Below, in pieces: positions 13,050 to 38,887 of a stretch of 64,000 nucleotides of DNA. The number at the start of each line of letters is the position of its first letter. Positions within the stretch are counted from its first letter, which is position 1. A program made the position numbers and the translations under genes. The notes below the pieces were generated by a model that saw nothing but the letters and a program-made list of their open reading frames with translations, did not search any database and had not been told where the DNA came from. The DNA comes from Aplectana chamaeleonis (taxonomy: Eukaryota > Nematoda > Chromadorea > Rhabditida > Cosmocercidae): positions 2,108,001 to 2,172,000 of the forward strand of contig JAPDOI010000009.1 in NCBI GenBank assembly GCA_029168955.1. Reading direction: 5' to 3'.

Positions 13050-13352
13050 CATTAAGGCTCCGTCCATAGCAGACGAACAATGACAAAGCGTCAAGGCGCC
13101 GGAGCATCATGCGCCAGCTCTGAAACGCTGGCGCATGACGCTCGACGACTGGCGCGTTCAACGTGTCCAAGGACGGCACGTGGTTAACGATGGTATCGAT
13201 AAAATTAGTGACAGCCGCTACTGCCGCTATGACTCCACCGCCAGCGTCAGGGCGCCTGCAGTGGTCGCTGGGGAGTCAGATCAAAGACGAATGTTAAAGA
13301 TGCAAACCCCAGCGTCACTTGGCGCTATGTCGTCTGCTATGGACGGAACCTA
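13050..13352. repeat. Non-autonomous TIR element in the 3' flank of the FAM161-like gene
   Basis: GGCTCCGTCCATAGCAGACG (about 13055) is mirrored by CGTCTGCTATGGACGGAACC (about 13330). The interior is GC-rich and itself contains small palindromes such as GCGCCAG...CTGGCGC. It probably sits in the 3' UTR or just beyond it, because the first clear AATAAA lies downstream. Confidence 0.65.
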
Positions 13353-13839
13353 AATGTACAATGTCGTATTTGCCGCACAACGCACACCCTAGTTAACGTC
13401 AACTTCATTTTTCATCGCTCCTGTTTATGTACATATTATGTTTAGCAACTGTTCTTTGGCTAAAGAGTGTATACTTCTCGTTTTTATACATGTATGACAG
13501 AGTGCTCACAACGTTTCTAATACGACAAAGGAGCAGCACTGGCACCTTGTCCACCAGTTTTGAAGACAAGTCAGGATTGAGCTGACTTGACGTGAAAGGG
13601 AGTGTGGTGCGTGCGCTAAGAGTCATTTCGCACATTAACTGACCCAAATATACGAATATCGTTGAAATCTTATACCTTGTGGTAAAGTCGGTAGCAAATA
13701 CATGTTTTTTATATGTGTTATTGATAGCTCAAATGGTCGCGTTCTCGAATTTAGGTGAAGCGTTGCATATCTAGGCGCTAAGGGAGTTCAACTCCAGTTC
13801 AGAGTTATTCTGCCACTGACTCTAGTCTTCCCTTTGTTT

Positions 13840-13845
13840 AATAAA
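13840..13845 (+). terminator. Candidate polyadenylation signal AATAAA
   Basis: This is the first AATAAA downstream of the FAM161-like stop codon, 900 bases away, with a TIR element between them. It may be the gene's poly(A) signal or chance. Confidence 0.25.
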
Positions 13846-14149
13846 GAATCTCATTGATGCAGTTTACAGCGCACAACTGAGATTATTGGAATACGAAACG
13901 CAGTCTGTTTTAATAGTAAAGGTAATGCTACGATGTACTCGATGCCATCTATGTATATTTAGCATGTTGTTGTGAAGCCGCCAAAGACGGCAGTTTCGTA
14001 AACATATGGTTTCCGTTTTCGATTTAGTCTGAAGCATAGGCCAGGCGGCTGTCAGTGCGGATGTTGACGGCCTCATTGGAGAATGGGGTTTCGATTCGCG
14101 CGGGCGATCTACCGTCGCAGCCCCATCCATTCATCAGACAAAAATTATT

Positions 14150-15330
14150 ACGCGAGTTTCTGATAATTTAGCTTTCTGGCAAAAGTAGCGATTTGGCAAT
14201 GTCATTAAGAAGTCAAAAAAATGGCGTAAAATAGCCTGGAGTAATAAAAAAGCAGGGAAATGAAGTGAAATAACCAAGAAATACGATTTGGTGGTCGATC
14301 ATTTCACACGCTTCTCCGTTGAACTTATCAAAACTAAATCAAGCGCGCAGCGGAAACATTAAGCCATTTTTGAAAGCTGTAATAAGGGAATCAGCATAGG
14401 TCAGGCTAGGTGAACACAACGCTCCATTCCATATCGTGCTTGATTTCGTTTTGATAAGTTTAACGGAGAAGCTTGTGAAATGATCGACCACCAAATCACT
14501 TTTTGGGTTATTTCACTTCCTTTCCCTGCTTTTTCAATACTCCAGGCTATTTTACGAAAAATCACTTTTTAAAGATATTTCAAAATAGTTTAGAAATTTT
14601 TTTTCATTGCCAAATCGCTACTTTTGCCAAGAAGCTAAATTATCAGAAATTCAACATATTTTTCCCGAAGGTTCCCTTTCTGACTTCAATTTTGCTCCAC
14701 GATTTCCATTTTGGAATGATGAAACATCTAACAGACGATATTGTCGTGTGAGTAAATTTTTTGAAACCTATGACTTACAACCATAAAAAATAAAACTCAT
14801 TGCCGCATTTGGCGCAAAATTTGCATGATGGGCAGAATTTCCCAATTAAATGACTTAGAGCGGTTAACAATCAAAAATCATTGCAGCATTTTGTGCAACA
14901 GGCTAAAAAATCAATATTATTTATCGGTATTTATCGATAATGACTGATGAGCTAAATTCCTCAACCGAGAAAACCAATCCCTAAAACAATCACCACTGTT
15001 CGCCGCATTTTGTGCAAAAAGCACGAAAATCGATAATATTGATTATCGACCGATGACGTGTCAAAAGTACGAATTCCAACACGTTCACTACTTACCTCCG
15101 ACGAGCTGTGTTGATTGGCTGCAAATTGACCCACCCACCCCGGTCTCCACAGCCGCAGCAGAAAAAAAGCAGTTTTCGTGCTCCACGGCTAATTATTTTG
15201 AGGTACCCTTCCAAGTTAAGGTATCTAGTTCAAATTGGAATAGGAGCGACCTGCCTCCATTTCCAGCCTCCTGTCCAAAAATGAGCTCCCTAGCTCAATT
15301 TTAACTGGTAGCACAAGATCGTGAACGCCG
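14150..15330. repeat. Long composite foldback repeat, copy 1
   Basis: About 14155-14310 (TTCTGATAATTTAGC...GCAAAAGTAGCGATTTGGC, GCCTGGAGTAAT) is mirrored at about 14470-14660. Further right lie three copies of a GCCGCATTTTGTGCAAAA-like word (about 14800, 14885, 15000), ATCGATAA-rich text and a segment ending near 15330. The whole block recurs in reverse orientation at 23985-25300. No coding capacity was seen. Confidence 0.65.
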
Positions 15331-15841
15331 TCTGAAAAAAAGGAGATTAACAGAGAAAACCTGCGGTTTTTCAAAATTTCTCAAATACTAGGAAACCATT
15401 CTAAACCATTTTTGGGCATTATATACAACTTTTTGCGCTCTTTTCAATGCAATTTAGAGCTAATTCCCACCTTCAGCCTGAACTTAGATTTCTAAAAACG
15501 GGTTGCGCGCGTGACCGATTCGAAAGCAAATCTAGTGCGCGCTTCGCGCGCACCACAATTCTATGTGTCAGTGGTGTTCTGTTGTGTGCGAAGTACATAT
15601 ATTGATTGTCTCATTGAGCGCCGTCAATCAATATCGATTGGTCAGAATAATGATTGGAACCGCGGAAGGCGAAGTTGTGAAGTGCGCATGTTAAACAGCG
15701 ACAATGTTCACCCCGCACATGGGTATGACGTCACTCCATCATGGTCGTTGCTAGAGGCACTAGGGCCATCCGACCGCAGATTACCATATACCGGCTTAGG
15801 AAGGGTTCGGTATCCTCATCAGCATGGTATATAATCACAAG

Positions 15842-16451
15842 GTATCACAAGGTTGCTGAGTTGAATACAAAACTTAGGTGTCAGGCACGAATCGAACCGG
15901 CATCGCATCGCCTTGCGGGCGAGAGTGTTACCATTATTGTGCTTATCTGGGTCTAATTCCGGTCCGCATTTGCGTCTCGGCACGCTTTGCGGCCGCGCGC
16001 ATTCGAATCGAAAGAGTTTCCAGCGCCGCAGCAGCCGATCTGTTGACACTAGGCGGGTTTTAGAAACTGGAAACTAGACAAAATCGAAGAAAACTGTATG
16101 AGAAAGTAATATCGAGTCGGCTTTGGCGCTGGAAACTCGACTGACTCGAGCGCGTGCGGCCGCAAAGCGTGCCGAGACGCAATTACGGACCGGAATTTGA
16201 CCCAGATAAGCACATTACACTACCGACACAGCTCTGCACTCCTCAGCTAATTTACACATGAACTGTGTAGGCGCAAAAGTAATCACCAGTCAACCGGTAT
16301 GGCCTGTGTTCATGTGTAAATTAACTGAGGAATGCACAGCGGTGTCGTTAGTGTAATGGTAACACTCTCCCTCGGAAAGCGATGCGATGCGGGTTCGATT
16401 CCTGCCTGACACCTAAGTTTTGTATTCAACTTAGCAACCTTGTGATATCAT
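15842..16451. repeat. Palindromic element whose arms contain tRNA-like sequence
   Basis: The left arm 15842-16040 is mirrored in the right arm 16090-16451, which is itself interrupted by a 136-bp insertion. Each arm carries a tRNA-like 3' half: an AATGGTAACACTC stretch, a GCGATGCGATGC stem region and a B-box-like GGTTCGATTC, ending in TGCCTGACACC. On the minus strand the tRNA-like half lies at about 15875-15940, and on the plus strand at about 16354-16413. The inner parts share GCGGCCGC, GCCGAGACGCA and the words GGACCGGAAT/ATTCCGGTCC. Confidence 0.6.
16218..16353. mobile_element. 136-bp MITE with TA target duplication
   Basis: The ends CACTACCGACAC and GTGTCGTTAGTG are inverted repeats extending about 45 bp (through AATTTACACATGAAC and its complement). 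It is flanked by TA on both sides (16216-16217 and 16354-16355). Removing it restores continuity with the opposite arm of the surrounding palindrome (GCACA.TAATGGTAAC), which confirms the insertion. TA duplication points to the Tc1/mariner group. Confidence 0.75.
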
Positions 16452-16454
16452 ATG

Positions 16455-17150
16455 TAGATCTAGCTCAGCAATCTACGGATAGAGAACCACAAAGTGTAGC
16501 AAGATTTGGAAAACAAGTTTCTGATCAGCCGATGAACAAGGAGTATTGGCTTGCGACAATATGGGATGTATTGTTATGGGGAGAACAAACTAGTGGATGC
16601 GTTTCTGAGGGAACAACATAACTGGACTGCTTTGGGGGCGTTCTCTACTCCCTCCCCCCAAACACGAGGGAAGTTCCCCAATCGTCGTGGCTCATGGTCA
16701 TGATCCCACCCCTCTGCGCCAGGCGTGGGAGTTAGCTCAGCCATGGCGTTGGTATGAAAGGGGGTAAGACAGAGCTGAGGCGATGGAAAGGCATAGGTAA
16801 GACACGAAAAGGAAAAGAAATCAGATAAAATGTTGATTCGAGGAATAAACTATCGTGGTAAGGTAAATGGTTATGAAGTGATGAGAGAGAATGTGAAATA
16901 ATTAAACTCCATTTATGAATAGAATACAGAAACCAGAAGACAAAAGACGTCAGAAGCTGGACTACACCTGTTGAAGGAGACGAGCGGAGAAATGAAGAGC
17001 TCTTCGCAAGAAACGCACGCTCGACACTGTGCTGTTGCGATCGAGAGTAATAATAAATAAATACATAACTAATAATAAGTAAATAAAAAGAACTATTTAG
17101 GAGTAATTTTTCTGGGAGTGATGCAACCACACATCAGTTGTTCTCAAGTA
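16455..17150. other. Gene-free stretch
   Basis: AT-rich sequence with scattered ORFs lacking recognisable domains or splice structure. A C-rich run sits near 16645. I see no gene here. Confidence 0.5.
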
Positions 17151-17152
17151 AC

Positions 17153-17300
17153 GTCGGCATGGATCCTAATGAGACTTTGCATTCACTATTGAAGGTTGGC
17201 GCAAACTCGGTGCCGTATGCTATAACATATGTAGATGCACCGAGTTCGCGTCAACCTCCAATAAGGAAAGTAAAGTGTCATTACGATTCATGTCTATGTT
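17153..17300. repeat. ~145-bp palindromic MITE, CGGCATGGATCC family, copy 1
   Basis: The arms contain GGCATGGATCCTAATGAG and TTGAAGGTTGGCGCAAACTC with their complement after a short AT loop. Two further copies lie at 52949-53090 and 58911-59052. Confidence 0.75.
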
Positions 17301-17395
17301 AAGTTCTCTGCTCTTCCTCGAGAACTTACTTTATGATGTGAAACATATTGGAGAGGAACAGCTAAAATTTTGTTTTTCTCAGAATTGTGTGCAAA

Positions 17396-17850
17396 TTAAA
17401 GGCAGTGTTCACAATATATCTCGTTCTCGAGGTCTCGGTGTGAAACACTAAGTTGGCAGGTGCTGTAGAGGATAAGGTCCAAGAAAGCAACGAAAACTGG
17501 CCAGAAATAAATAGAAACGGCTTTGAAAGCTCTCCTGGTGCGCCTACCTATCCCGGTCCGCCCCCAATCGGACGAGCTAGTGGCGCCGCACACGTTTAGA
17601 TGGCAAATTGTCAAGCAACTCTGCCGCGATTAGCATGATCGATTCGCGCAGATTTCGCGATTAGCGCGCGCTTGCCGGAATCAGCAGGGCCCATGATTCT
17701 CGTCCACACCGTGAATTTAGAAACAATTACTTTGACTTATTCTGAACGTTTTTGTTCCCTGTTTGTTCATTATTAGTTAACTCACAACCAAACAATCCCA
17801 TTTTTGGGTCGAACTCGAGTGCGATATTCATCGTGAACACTGCCTTTAAA
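17396..17850. repeat. Foldback element, TTAAAGGCAGTGTTCAC ends
   Basis: TTAAAGGCAGTGTTCAC at 17397 is mirrored by GTGAACACTGCCTTTAA near 17833, with CTCGA and GATAT words continuing the pairing inward. The outermost ten bases equal those of the element at 131-792. It lies immediately upstream of the CYP A promoter region. Confidence 0.65.
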
Positions 17851-17904
17851 GGACACCGTTCCTTTCGCGCCTAGTCCCACTAATGCGGGCGCAGATCGAT
17901 AATC

Positions 17905-18057
17905 TCATTGTTATCTTTTTGCGATCGTGTGGACGACAGCATCGCCGGTGTTGTTCAATGTAAAGTTCAGTGATCACAGCCTAATAGGTGTAGTACTACT
18001 ACTTAAACGAGCGGTGATAGCCTAGCGTTTCTCTCACTTGTGAGTTCGACATCAGCG
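17905..18057 (+). promoter_or_regulatory. Upstream region of CYP A: GATA site and TTAAA box
   Basis: TTATCT (17911-17916, a WGATAR site on the other strand) followed by TTTTTGCGA lies 147 bases before the ATG. A CAGTGATCACAGCCTAATAGGTGTA block and TACTTAAA (about 17999) follow. The same order and nearly the same spacing occur before CYP B. GATA factors drive intestinal genes in nematodes, so intestinal expression is inferred. Confidence 0.5.
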
Positions 18058-33473
<15,416 letters not shown>

Positions 33474-33510
33474 GTCGAATAATATTGCGGGTTGACTGAT
33501 ATTACTCATA

Positions 33511-33535
33511 ATGTATACATGCATTGTACGTAATC
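33511..33535 (+). promoter_or_regulatory. Conserved 3' UTR block of the CYP genes
   Basis: ATGTATACATG and TGTACRTAATC follow the stop codon at almost the same place in gene A (here) and gene B (55055-55079). In gene B it includes TGTACATA, a PUF-protein type site; gene A has TGTACGTA. Homology between the genes continues about 100 bases further, including GGGTATTCTCAGCTA. Confidence 0.4.
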
Positions 33536-33844
33536 TCTCCGGTAAGGGTATTCTCAGCTAGTCTCCCTTTTTAAATCGTTGTTGCGATTTTTTGATTACT
33601 TCATAAATGTTACAATACATGCTCACCCTATGATAGGATACATTCGACCACAATACTCTTTCAACTTGATTACCTTGCCTAGTGAAAGACTGCTTCACAG
33701 GAGCACGTGATGCAACCACCTGCCGAATCACTTCAAGCGTAATTAGCAATAGGATGTTTCCACTAACAAGTGGAATGTCTGAACGTTAGAGGCAGCTGTC
33801 GTGACTTCCGTCCGACTTCTTTTACCGCTGATGTCATCCTTATT

Positions 33845-34085
33845 AAAGGGCGGCGCGGTGCACAGGCGCTGGGGCCTGGCTGCGGGGACAGGGGCTCTCT
33901 ACACACTGAAGGAGGAGTTGTCCCGTTTTTGCAGTTTGAAACGTCACGCCACTCAACGCGAACGAAGTGGTCCCAAGTGGAATGAGAGCGGCAAAAGGCG
34001 GGACAACTCTTCCGTCGGTGTGTAGAGAGCCCCTGTCCCCCTGGCTGTGTGCTGGTATGGAAAAGTTAAAAAACAGGCAGAGACG
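33845..34085. repeat. Hairpin element in the CYP A downstream flank
   Basis: GGACAGGGGCTCTCTACACAC (33887, quoted in part as CAGGGGCTCTCTACACAC) is mirrored by GTGTGTAGAGAGCCCCTG at 34018, with GAGTTGTCCCG and CGGGACAACTC pairing inside. The stem is about 40 bp with a ~70-bp loop. Confidence 0.65.
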
Positions 34086-34089
34086 CAGA

Positions 34090-35455
34090 GGACACCAGAC
34101 AGCCAAAGCCACGCGCATCGATCATCGCCATTCTACACTTCGTGTGGTTCGTCATGGAGCGCAGTCGACTCCAAGCTTTCTTGCTTTCCATAGGCCGCCT
34201 ACGTCAGCGGAGTGAGTAGAGTACTTTCTGATCAAGCAGCATCTAATTGAAGTCAACGTGGTCCGAAGACTAAGTCATCAGGTGTGCTAACCGTACGGCC
34301 CAATCGTGGGAAGCAGACGTCCGAAGGGAGGAGAATGGCGCAGAGGGCCCCGCAGCCCCGGTGCTGTGACGCAGGTCCCACCGAAGTGACGCGGAGGTAC
34401 GCAGCAGTCCGGAAGCACAACTTAGGTCCGACCGTGAGTGACCAAAAGGAGATCCGTCCTCGACGTGTTGGGCATATTGTAATTGAGAGAGGTTAAACGC
34501 ATATTCCTTATCTGGTTTTCTGTTATGTGAGAGTATACAAACAAGAAAAGAGGTGTTGATCTATAAGCTACCAGCCTGATTTGGTATTATCGACGGTCCA
34601 TGTATGTTGTGTTATATTTATTTGCATTGGAGTCGCGAATCCAAGGGTGCCGAAGTCGATCATTTGTGACGTATTACTCAGATGAGTGTTGGTTGGTAAA
34701 ATAAGTGAGGTCTAAAGGCCTTCGAGTGTACGTACTTCACTTACAGTGGCAGTGTGGGCATAGAGCGAGCATAGCGTGTACGGCCCTGACGTAGATGTCC
34801 CCGAAACTTGACGTTTGGCGTCTGTCATCTCCACTGTCGAGGCACTAGCTTGACGGAGCCACGCGTCGCGAAAGCAGATGTGAAAAAGAATTGCATTGCT
34901 AGTGTCGCCTACAAAGGAAGGATACTCGGGCAGAGTAGCCAATTAAAATGACGCATCCGTTCCTAGGACCATTTTCTAACTTAGAACTTGGGTAGTCCAT
35001 TAGTAGGTGTGAAACGACTCTTCTTTCACACTTCATCATAGATAGCGTGGACTTGCCGCTCATTCCAACGTTTCTGAACAGATTCTACCGACCTTACTGT
35101 CACAGCTTCCAGCGCCGCAGACGATCCTAGTACTTCTCTCAGTAAGTTCATGGCAGAACAGTCCTCGAAGACGTGAACGGACTATCTGCGGTCGACGACA
35201 GGGCGACCCTTTAACTGAGCCTGTGATGGTCCGCTTATCCGCCGCCTATAGTCCTGCAAGGGCCTTCGATGGTAATTGAACGTGGCAGCACCGCAGCCAA
35301 GCTGAGTAATTGCAGGAGTACGTTCATGGCAGAGTAGTCCTCAGGCAGCATCCACTTACACTGGAATAAGGCAAGTCGCTCCGAGTGTTTATTTGATTTT
35401 CTAGCACATATTTAGCTCCAAATCATGTGATCGAGTGTGACGGCGGAGGGTTACG
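34090..35455. other. Gene-free intergenic stretch
   Basis: No ORF with recognisable domains. A short direct repeat (TTCATGGCAGA.CAGTCCTC-like) occurs at about 35147 and 35324. Otherwise I see nothing to annotate. Confidence 0.5.
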
Positions 35456-35461
35456 GAAAAA

Positions 35462-35598
35462 CTTGCTATTTTTAACACTTCAACCCTCACTTCCCGGACG
35501 TTATTTTTTTGAAAATCTTTTGTTTTCTGCCTATTTTTGTGTTTTTTTCTGTTTCGTGACAAACTGGATTTCCCGTTTTACGCCCATTCCTTTAAATA
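35462..35598. repeat. Direct repeat flanking the mariner, left copy
   Basis: AACACTTCAACCCTCACTTC, CGGACGTTATTTTT, TTTTGTTTTCTGCCTATTTT and GTGACAAACTGGATTT recur in the same order and strand at 36862-36985, just beyond the other end of the mariner. Confidence 0.7.
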
Positions 35599-35672
35599 CC
35601 AGGTTGTCCAATAATTCTTGTCCGAAAATTTCACCATTTTTATTTTTTTTTCAACCTTATTGAAAAACAAGT

Positions 35673-36686
35673 CTAATCAACAATATAATCACCACAGTTA
35701 TCCACAACAGTGGCCCATCGATTGGGCAGGTCGCCGATGCCCTTCGCCCAGAACTCCGGGGGCTGCGACTCGAAGAAGCCCGCGATGTCGGATTTGAGGT
35801 TGCCGTAGTTGGTGAATTTTCTTCCGGCCAAATGGTGCTTCAGCGGGCGGAACAAGTGGTAGTCGGAGGAGGCGAGGTCCGGGGAACACGGTGGATGGGC
35901 AACCGTCTCCCAGCCGAGCGTCGCCAACTTCTGCTGGGTCTCTTTCGCCACGTGGGGGCGCGCGTTTTCGTGCAGCAGGTGGACCGAGGCTCGTCGGGGA
36001 CGCTTTTCTCGGATGGCGGCGGCTAGTTTCTCGAGCTGATCGGTGTAGATGCAGGCGGTGATCGTCCTGCCTTGCGGGAGCAGCTCGAAGTACAGCATGC
36101 CCTTGGTGTCCCACCAGCAGCAGAGCATCATCTTCAGCCAGTGCAGGTCGGCTTTCGGCGTCGTCGGCGGCTCTTCTCCGCACGGGATCCAGACGGCACG
36201 GCGGGCGACGTTGTCGTAGAGGACCCAGCTATCATCCCCAGTGACCAGGTCCTCGAGAAACTCCTTGCGATCCGAACGAAGGAGGAGGGACTGGCAGACG
36301 GCCACGCGGCTCTGCTTGTTGGCGTCCGTCAGACGGTGGGGGATCCAACGGGCCAGAACTTTGTGGTAGCCGAGTAAGTTGAGTCGATTGTGGATGGTGG
36401 ACTTGCTGCAGCCGAGCGTCGTCGCCAGTTCACGGGTGGTGGCTTCCGGCTTCTCCTTGATACAGCGACGGACTCCGTCATCATCCACCGTAGAAGGCCT
36501 CCCGCTGTGCTCCCTGCCCTCGAGGCTCGTGCCGCCGCTCTCGAAACGATTGAACCAGCGTCTGACCGTGCGTTGGGACACTGCATCCTCCTTGCACGCT
36601 CTGCAGATGTTGGCGAGCGCGGTGCCCGTGTCGTTGCCCAGCAGCCACTCGTAGTACACGAACGTACGAATTCGACCTTGGTCCAT
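35673..36686 (-). CDS. Mariner transposase, 337 aa, second catalytic Asp replaced by Glu
   Basis: The frame is complete, opening MDQGRIRTF, at close to the usual ~345 residues of mariner transposases. It has an N-terminal helix-turn-helix pair (TVRRWFNRFESG, then SKSTIHNRLNLLG), the linker signature WIPHRLTDANKQ, and the catalytic region VTGDDSWVLYDN, LLHENARPH and SPDLASSDYHLF. Known members use D, D and D with 34 residues between the last two. The spacing here is exactly 34, but the middle residue is Glu (HENARPH for HDNARPH). It would cut and paste its own element at TA sites. There are no stops or frameshifts, so the copy is young, although the Asp-to-Glu change may have weakened or killed it. 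A heat-shock element and TATA box lie just upstream. Confidence 0.92.
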   Translation of the reverse strand: MDQGRIRTFVYYEWLLGNDTGTALANICRACKEDAVSQRTVRRWFNRFESGGTSLEGREHSGRPSTVDDDGVRRCIKEKPEATTRELATTLGCSKSTIHNRLNLLGYHKVLARWIPHRLTDANKQSRVAVCQSLLLRSDRKEFLEDLVTGDDSWVLYDNVARRAVWIPCGEEPPTTPKADLHWLKMMLCCWWDTKGMLYFELLPQGRTITACIYTDQLEKLAAAIREKRPRRASVHLLHENARPHVAKETQQKLATLGWETVAHPPCSPDLASSDYHLFRPLKHHLAGRKFTNYGNLKSDIAGFFESQPPEFWAKGIGDLPNRWATVVDNCGDYIVD

Positions 36687-36723
36687 TTTAGCTTGTACTG
36701 GTAGCTAGACGCGGCGACTGCGC

Positions 36724-36732
36724 CTTATATAT
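36724..36732 (-). promoter_or_regulatory. TATA box of the mariner transposase
   Basis: ATATATAAG on the minus strand lies about 38 bases before the transposase ATG and about 20 bases downstream of the heat-shock-type element. Position and sequence fit a core promoter. Confidence 0.6.
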
Positions 36733-36751
36733 CCCTAGCGTAGAACTTTGG

Positions 36752-36771
36752 AGAACCTTCTAGAAGGTTCT
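36752..36771 (-). promoter_or_regulatory. Perfect four-unit heat-shock element upstream of the transposase
   Basis: The twenty bases split into AGAAC CTTCT AGAAG GTTCT, four contiguous alternating nGAAn/nTTCn pentamers, which is the HSF trimer-binding consensus. They sit 20 bases upstream of the TATA box, inside the mariner ends. Confidence 0.65.
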
Positions 36772-36861
36772 TACACTTGCCTGATATTATAACACTTCTA
36801 AGGAAAATTATAGAATTTGAAAATTTTCAGACAGGAATTATTGGACGGCCTTCTATCTTTG

Positions 36862-36990
36862 AACACTTACAATCCTCACTTTCCGGACGTCATTTTTCTG
36901 AAAAACTTTTGTTTTCTGCCTATTTTTTGTGTTTTTTCTGTTTTGTGACATACTGGATTTTCCGTTTTCCGCCCATCTCTTACAATATTA
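36862..36990. repeat. Direct repeat flanking the mariner, right copy
   Basis: This repeats 35462-35598 with scattered differences (CACTTACAATCCTCACTTTC, TTTTGTTTTCTGCCTATTTT, GTGACATACTGGATTT). The pairing suggests either a larger pre-existing repeat or a local duplication around the insertion. Confidence 0.65.
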
Positions 36991-36994
36991 TCTT

Positions 36995-38480
36995 CCGTTT
37001 TCTGTTCTTTAAAATGAATTTCCGCACACCCCTGATTGCGACCAGTGGTCTTCTGCACTTCCTCGTTGAAAATGTTTTCCGAACGGACACAACTTCATTT
37101 CTTCGTCAACATCGCTCTGTTCCACCACGGTTAGATGTTTTGCCGGGGATGCCTATCAGTCAGTGGTCATCAATCGTTATCAGTATAGAGCGTATTTTAC
37201 AGCCGTATTTGTGACTTCTGGTTGCTCACCATTCAGGACTGTTTGTGATTCATCAGAGCCATTGGTTCGACTGCGACTAATCTCATGAAGTGTTTGTCAA
37301 AGATAAGGATACTATTGATAGTAGCATGTTAGGTGACGGTGACTGACGTTATGAAGGTTGATGCACAACTTTTTAACAGCTACAATACGTTTCATGCTCT
37401 GGCAGATTAGTCTGTGACGTCACTTCTGTGACGGTTTGCGCTGATGATCACAACCCTAGGTAAAGAAGCTGTGATCAGTCCGAGCCCCGCAATCCGGTTT
37501 TTTGAACAAATATCTGACCAACGCGTTGGATGGACTGAATAGAACGCCAGGGTATATGAGCCTATACCTTGCTTTTCTTACTCGACTGTAAGTTTCAGTG
37601 CATAGAAAATTGCCACCGCAATCAACTAATGATGTTTTGACAGGTTCATACCAGGTTGCATGTATTGTCATGTTGACACCACATTTTGAAGCAGTCATCC
37701 GGTGCAGAATCCCAACAATGGATGGACTCATACCAGTTTTAACACGTTGTCATGCGTTGCAGTTCTGCGAACATGTCAGAACATGAAATGAATCCAGTGA
37801 ACCTGTTGAAACGCTTATAGTTCACTGCGGAGGCAATTTTATATACACTGGAATTTCTAATCGAATGAGAATGGGTTTTTTAAGCTGATCATATGGTCAT
37901 GAAATGGTGTTGTTATTCAGAAAAAAAGCGATTTAGAGCGTAAAAAACTTTGAGACCTAAAGCATATACTTCGCCATTAATCCCGTCGGAAAAAACACAA
38001 AAGCTACTGTTACACCCTAATTAGCACACTATTTTTTTTCACAGTTAACGTCTTGAAGAGTGGCTTTATAGTTACATATTAGAACCTGGCAACAGTTCAG
38101 GTTCTTCCCTAGCAGAGAGCACAGAAAGAAAGAAACTATCTTCTTCAAAAAGCCTCTAAGAGAACAGACTCTGCTAGACTCTAGTCCAGTCGCAAGACCA
38201 TCAAAAACCAACCGCCGTCGTGAAGACAATAAAAAAGTGCACTTTCTCACTGAAAGGGGCAGAAGTCACAATTTCCCATTTATCGTTTGGAATGAAATGT
38301 GTCACTGTACGATTCATTGCAGGGTGTTTCTATCGGAAAAATTTTCTTCCAAACACCAGGATGAATTTTTTTGTCAAACACGCCAACTCTCAAACAATAC
38401 GCAAGGTTTATACTGGCTGCGCAGCTTGAAATTCACTCCGTAAATTTTTTGATGGACAGATCAAGAGGCGGAGCTACCCT
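36995..38480. other. Gene-free intergenic stretch with an old repeat
   Basis: 37060-37260 resembles 57100-57280 (shared order of TTCCTCGTCAACATC..., GTTTTG.CGGGGA, ACAACCGC/ACAGCCG words), so it is a dispersed repeat. The rest shows no coding signal. Confidence 0.4.
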
Positions 38481-38887
38481 ATCAAAAACTTACAAGTGAA
38501 CTGCAAATCCACGACTTTGGAAAACATGTTCAAACATGTAAAGTCCGTGAGACGAAAGAGGCTGTCCGCCCACGCGGTCGGTGTGCATTATACATTGAAT
38601 ACGACTCACTCATTCTCGGATATCCATCCGAATGAACCGAAATTTTCATGGTTCAAAATCCGATTCACCGAAAAAACGTCAAAATCCGAATGATTCAAAA
38701 TCTGAATAACCGAAATGTGCCATGAGTCGGATAATGATTCGGATACCGAATATCCAAAAAATGTCATGATTCGGATCGGATAATGAGTCGGATATTGGTA
38801 GATTCGGCATGTCCTGTCACTCAAACAAGCGTATCTTATGTCACGACTCGACATTCCATTCTACAGTAGCCATACAGGCGTAGTTAA

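Larger units (their letters stand above)
35599..36853 (-). mobile_element. Mariner element (Tc1/mariner superfamily), near full length
   Basis: GTTGTCCAATAATTCTTGTC (35604) on the left is matched, in reverse complement, by the right end (GACAGGAATTATTGGAC, about 36830-36846). TA dinucleotides border both ends (35597-35598 and 36854-36855). It encloses an uninterrupted transposase frame on the minus strand. The GC-rich body contrasts with the AT-rich flanks. Hookworm mariners such as bandit are known from Ancylostoma; kinship is inferred. Confidence 0.85.

Noticed and set aside
13727..13800. tRNA-like A-box (TAGCTCAAATGG) and GAGTTCAACTCC
   Set aside because: No consistent anticodon arm or acceptor stem could be built; evidence is too weak to annotate.
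16341..16415. Apparent complete tRNA with A-box-like GTGTAATGGTAAC and a 7-bp acceptor stem
   Set aside because: The 5' acceptor bases belong to the right end of the inserted 136-bp MITE (ends at 16353), so the fold is a coincidence. Only the 3' half is truly tRNA-like.
35698..36183. 161-codon minus-strand frame rich in Arg and Ala
   Set aside because: Out-of-frame shadow of the GC-rich mariner transposase gene.
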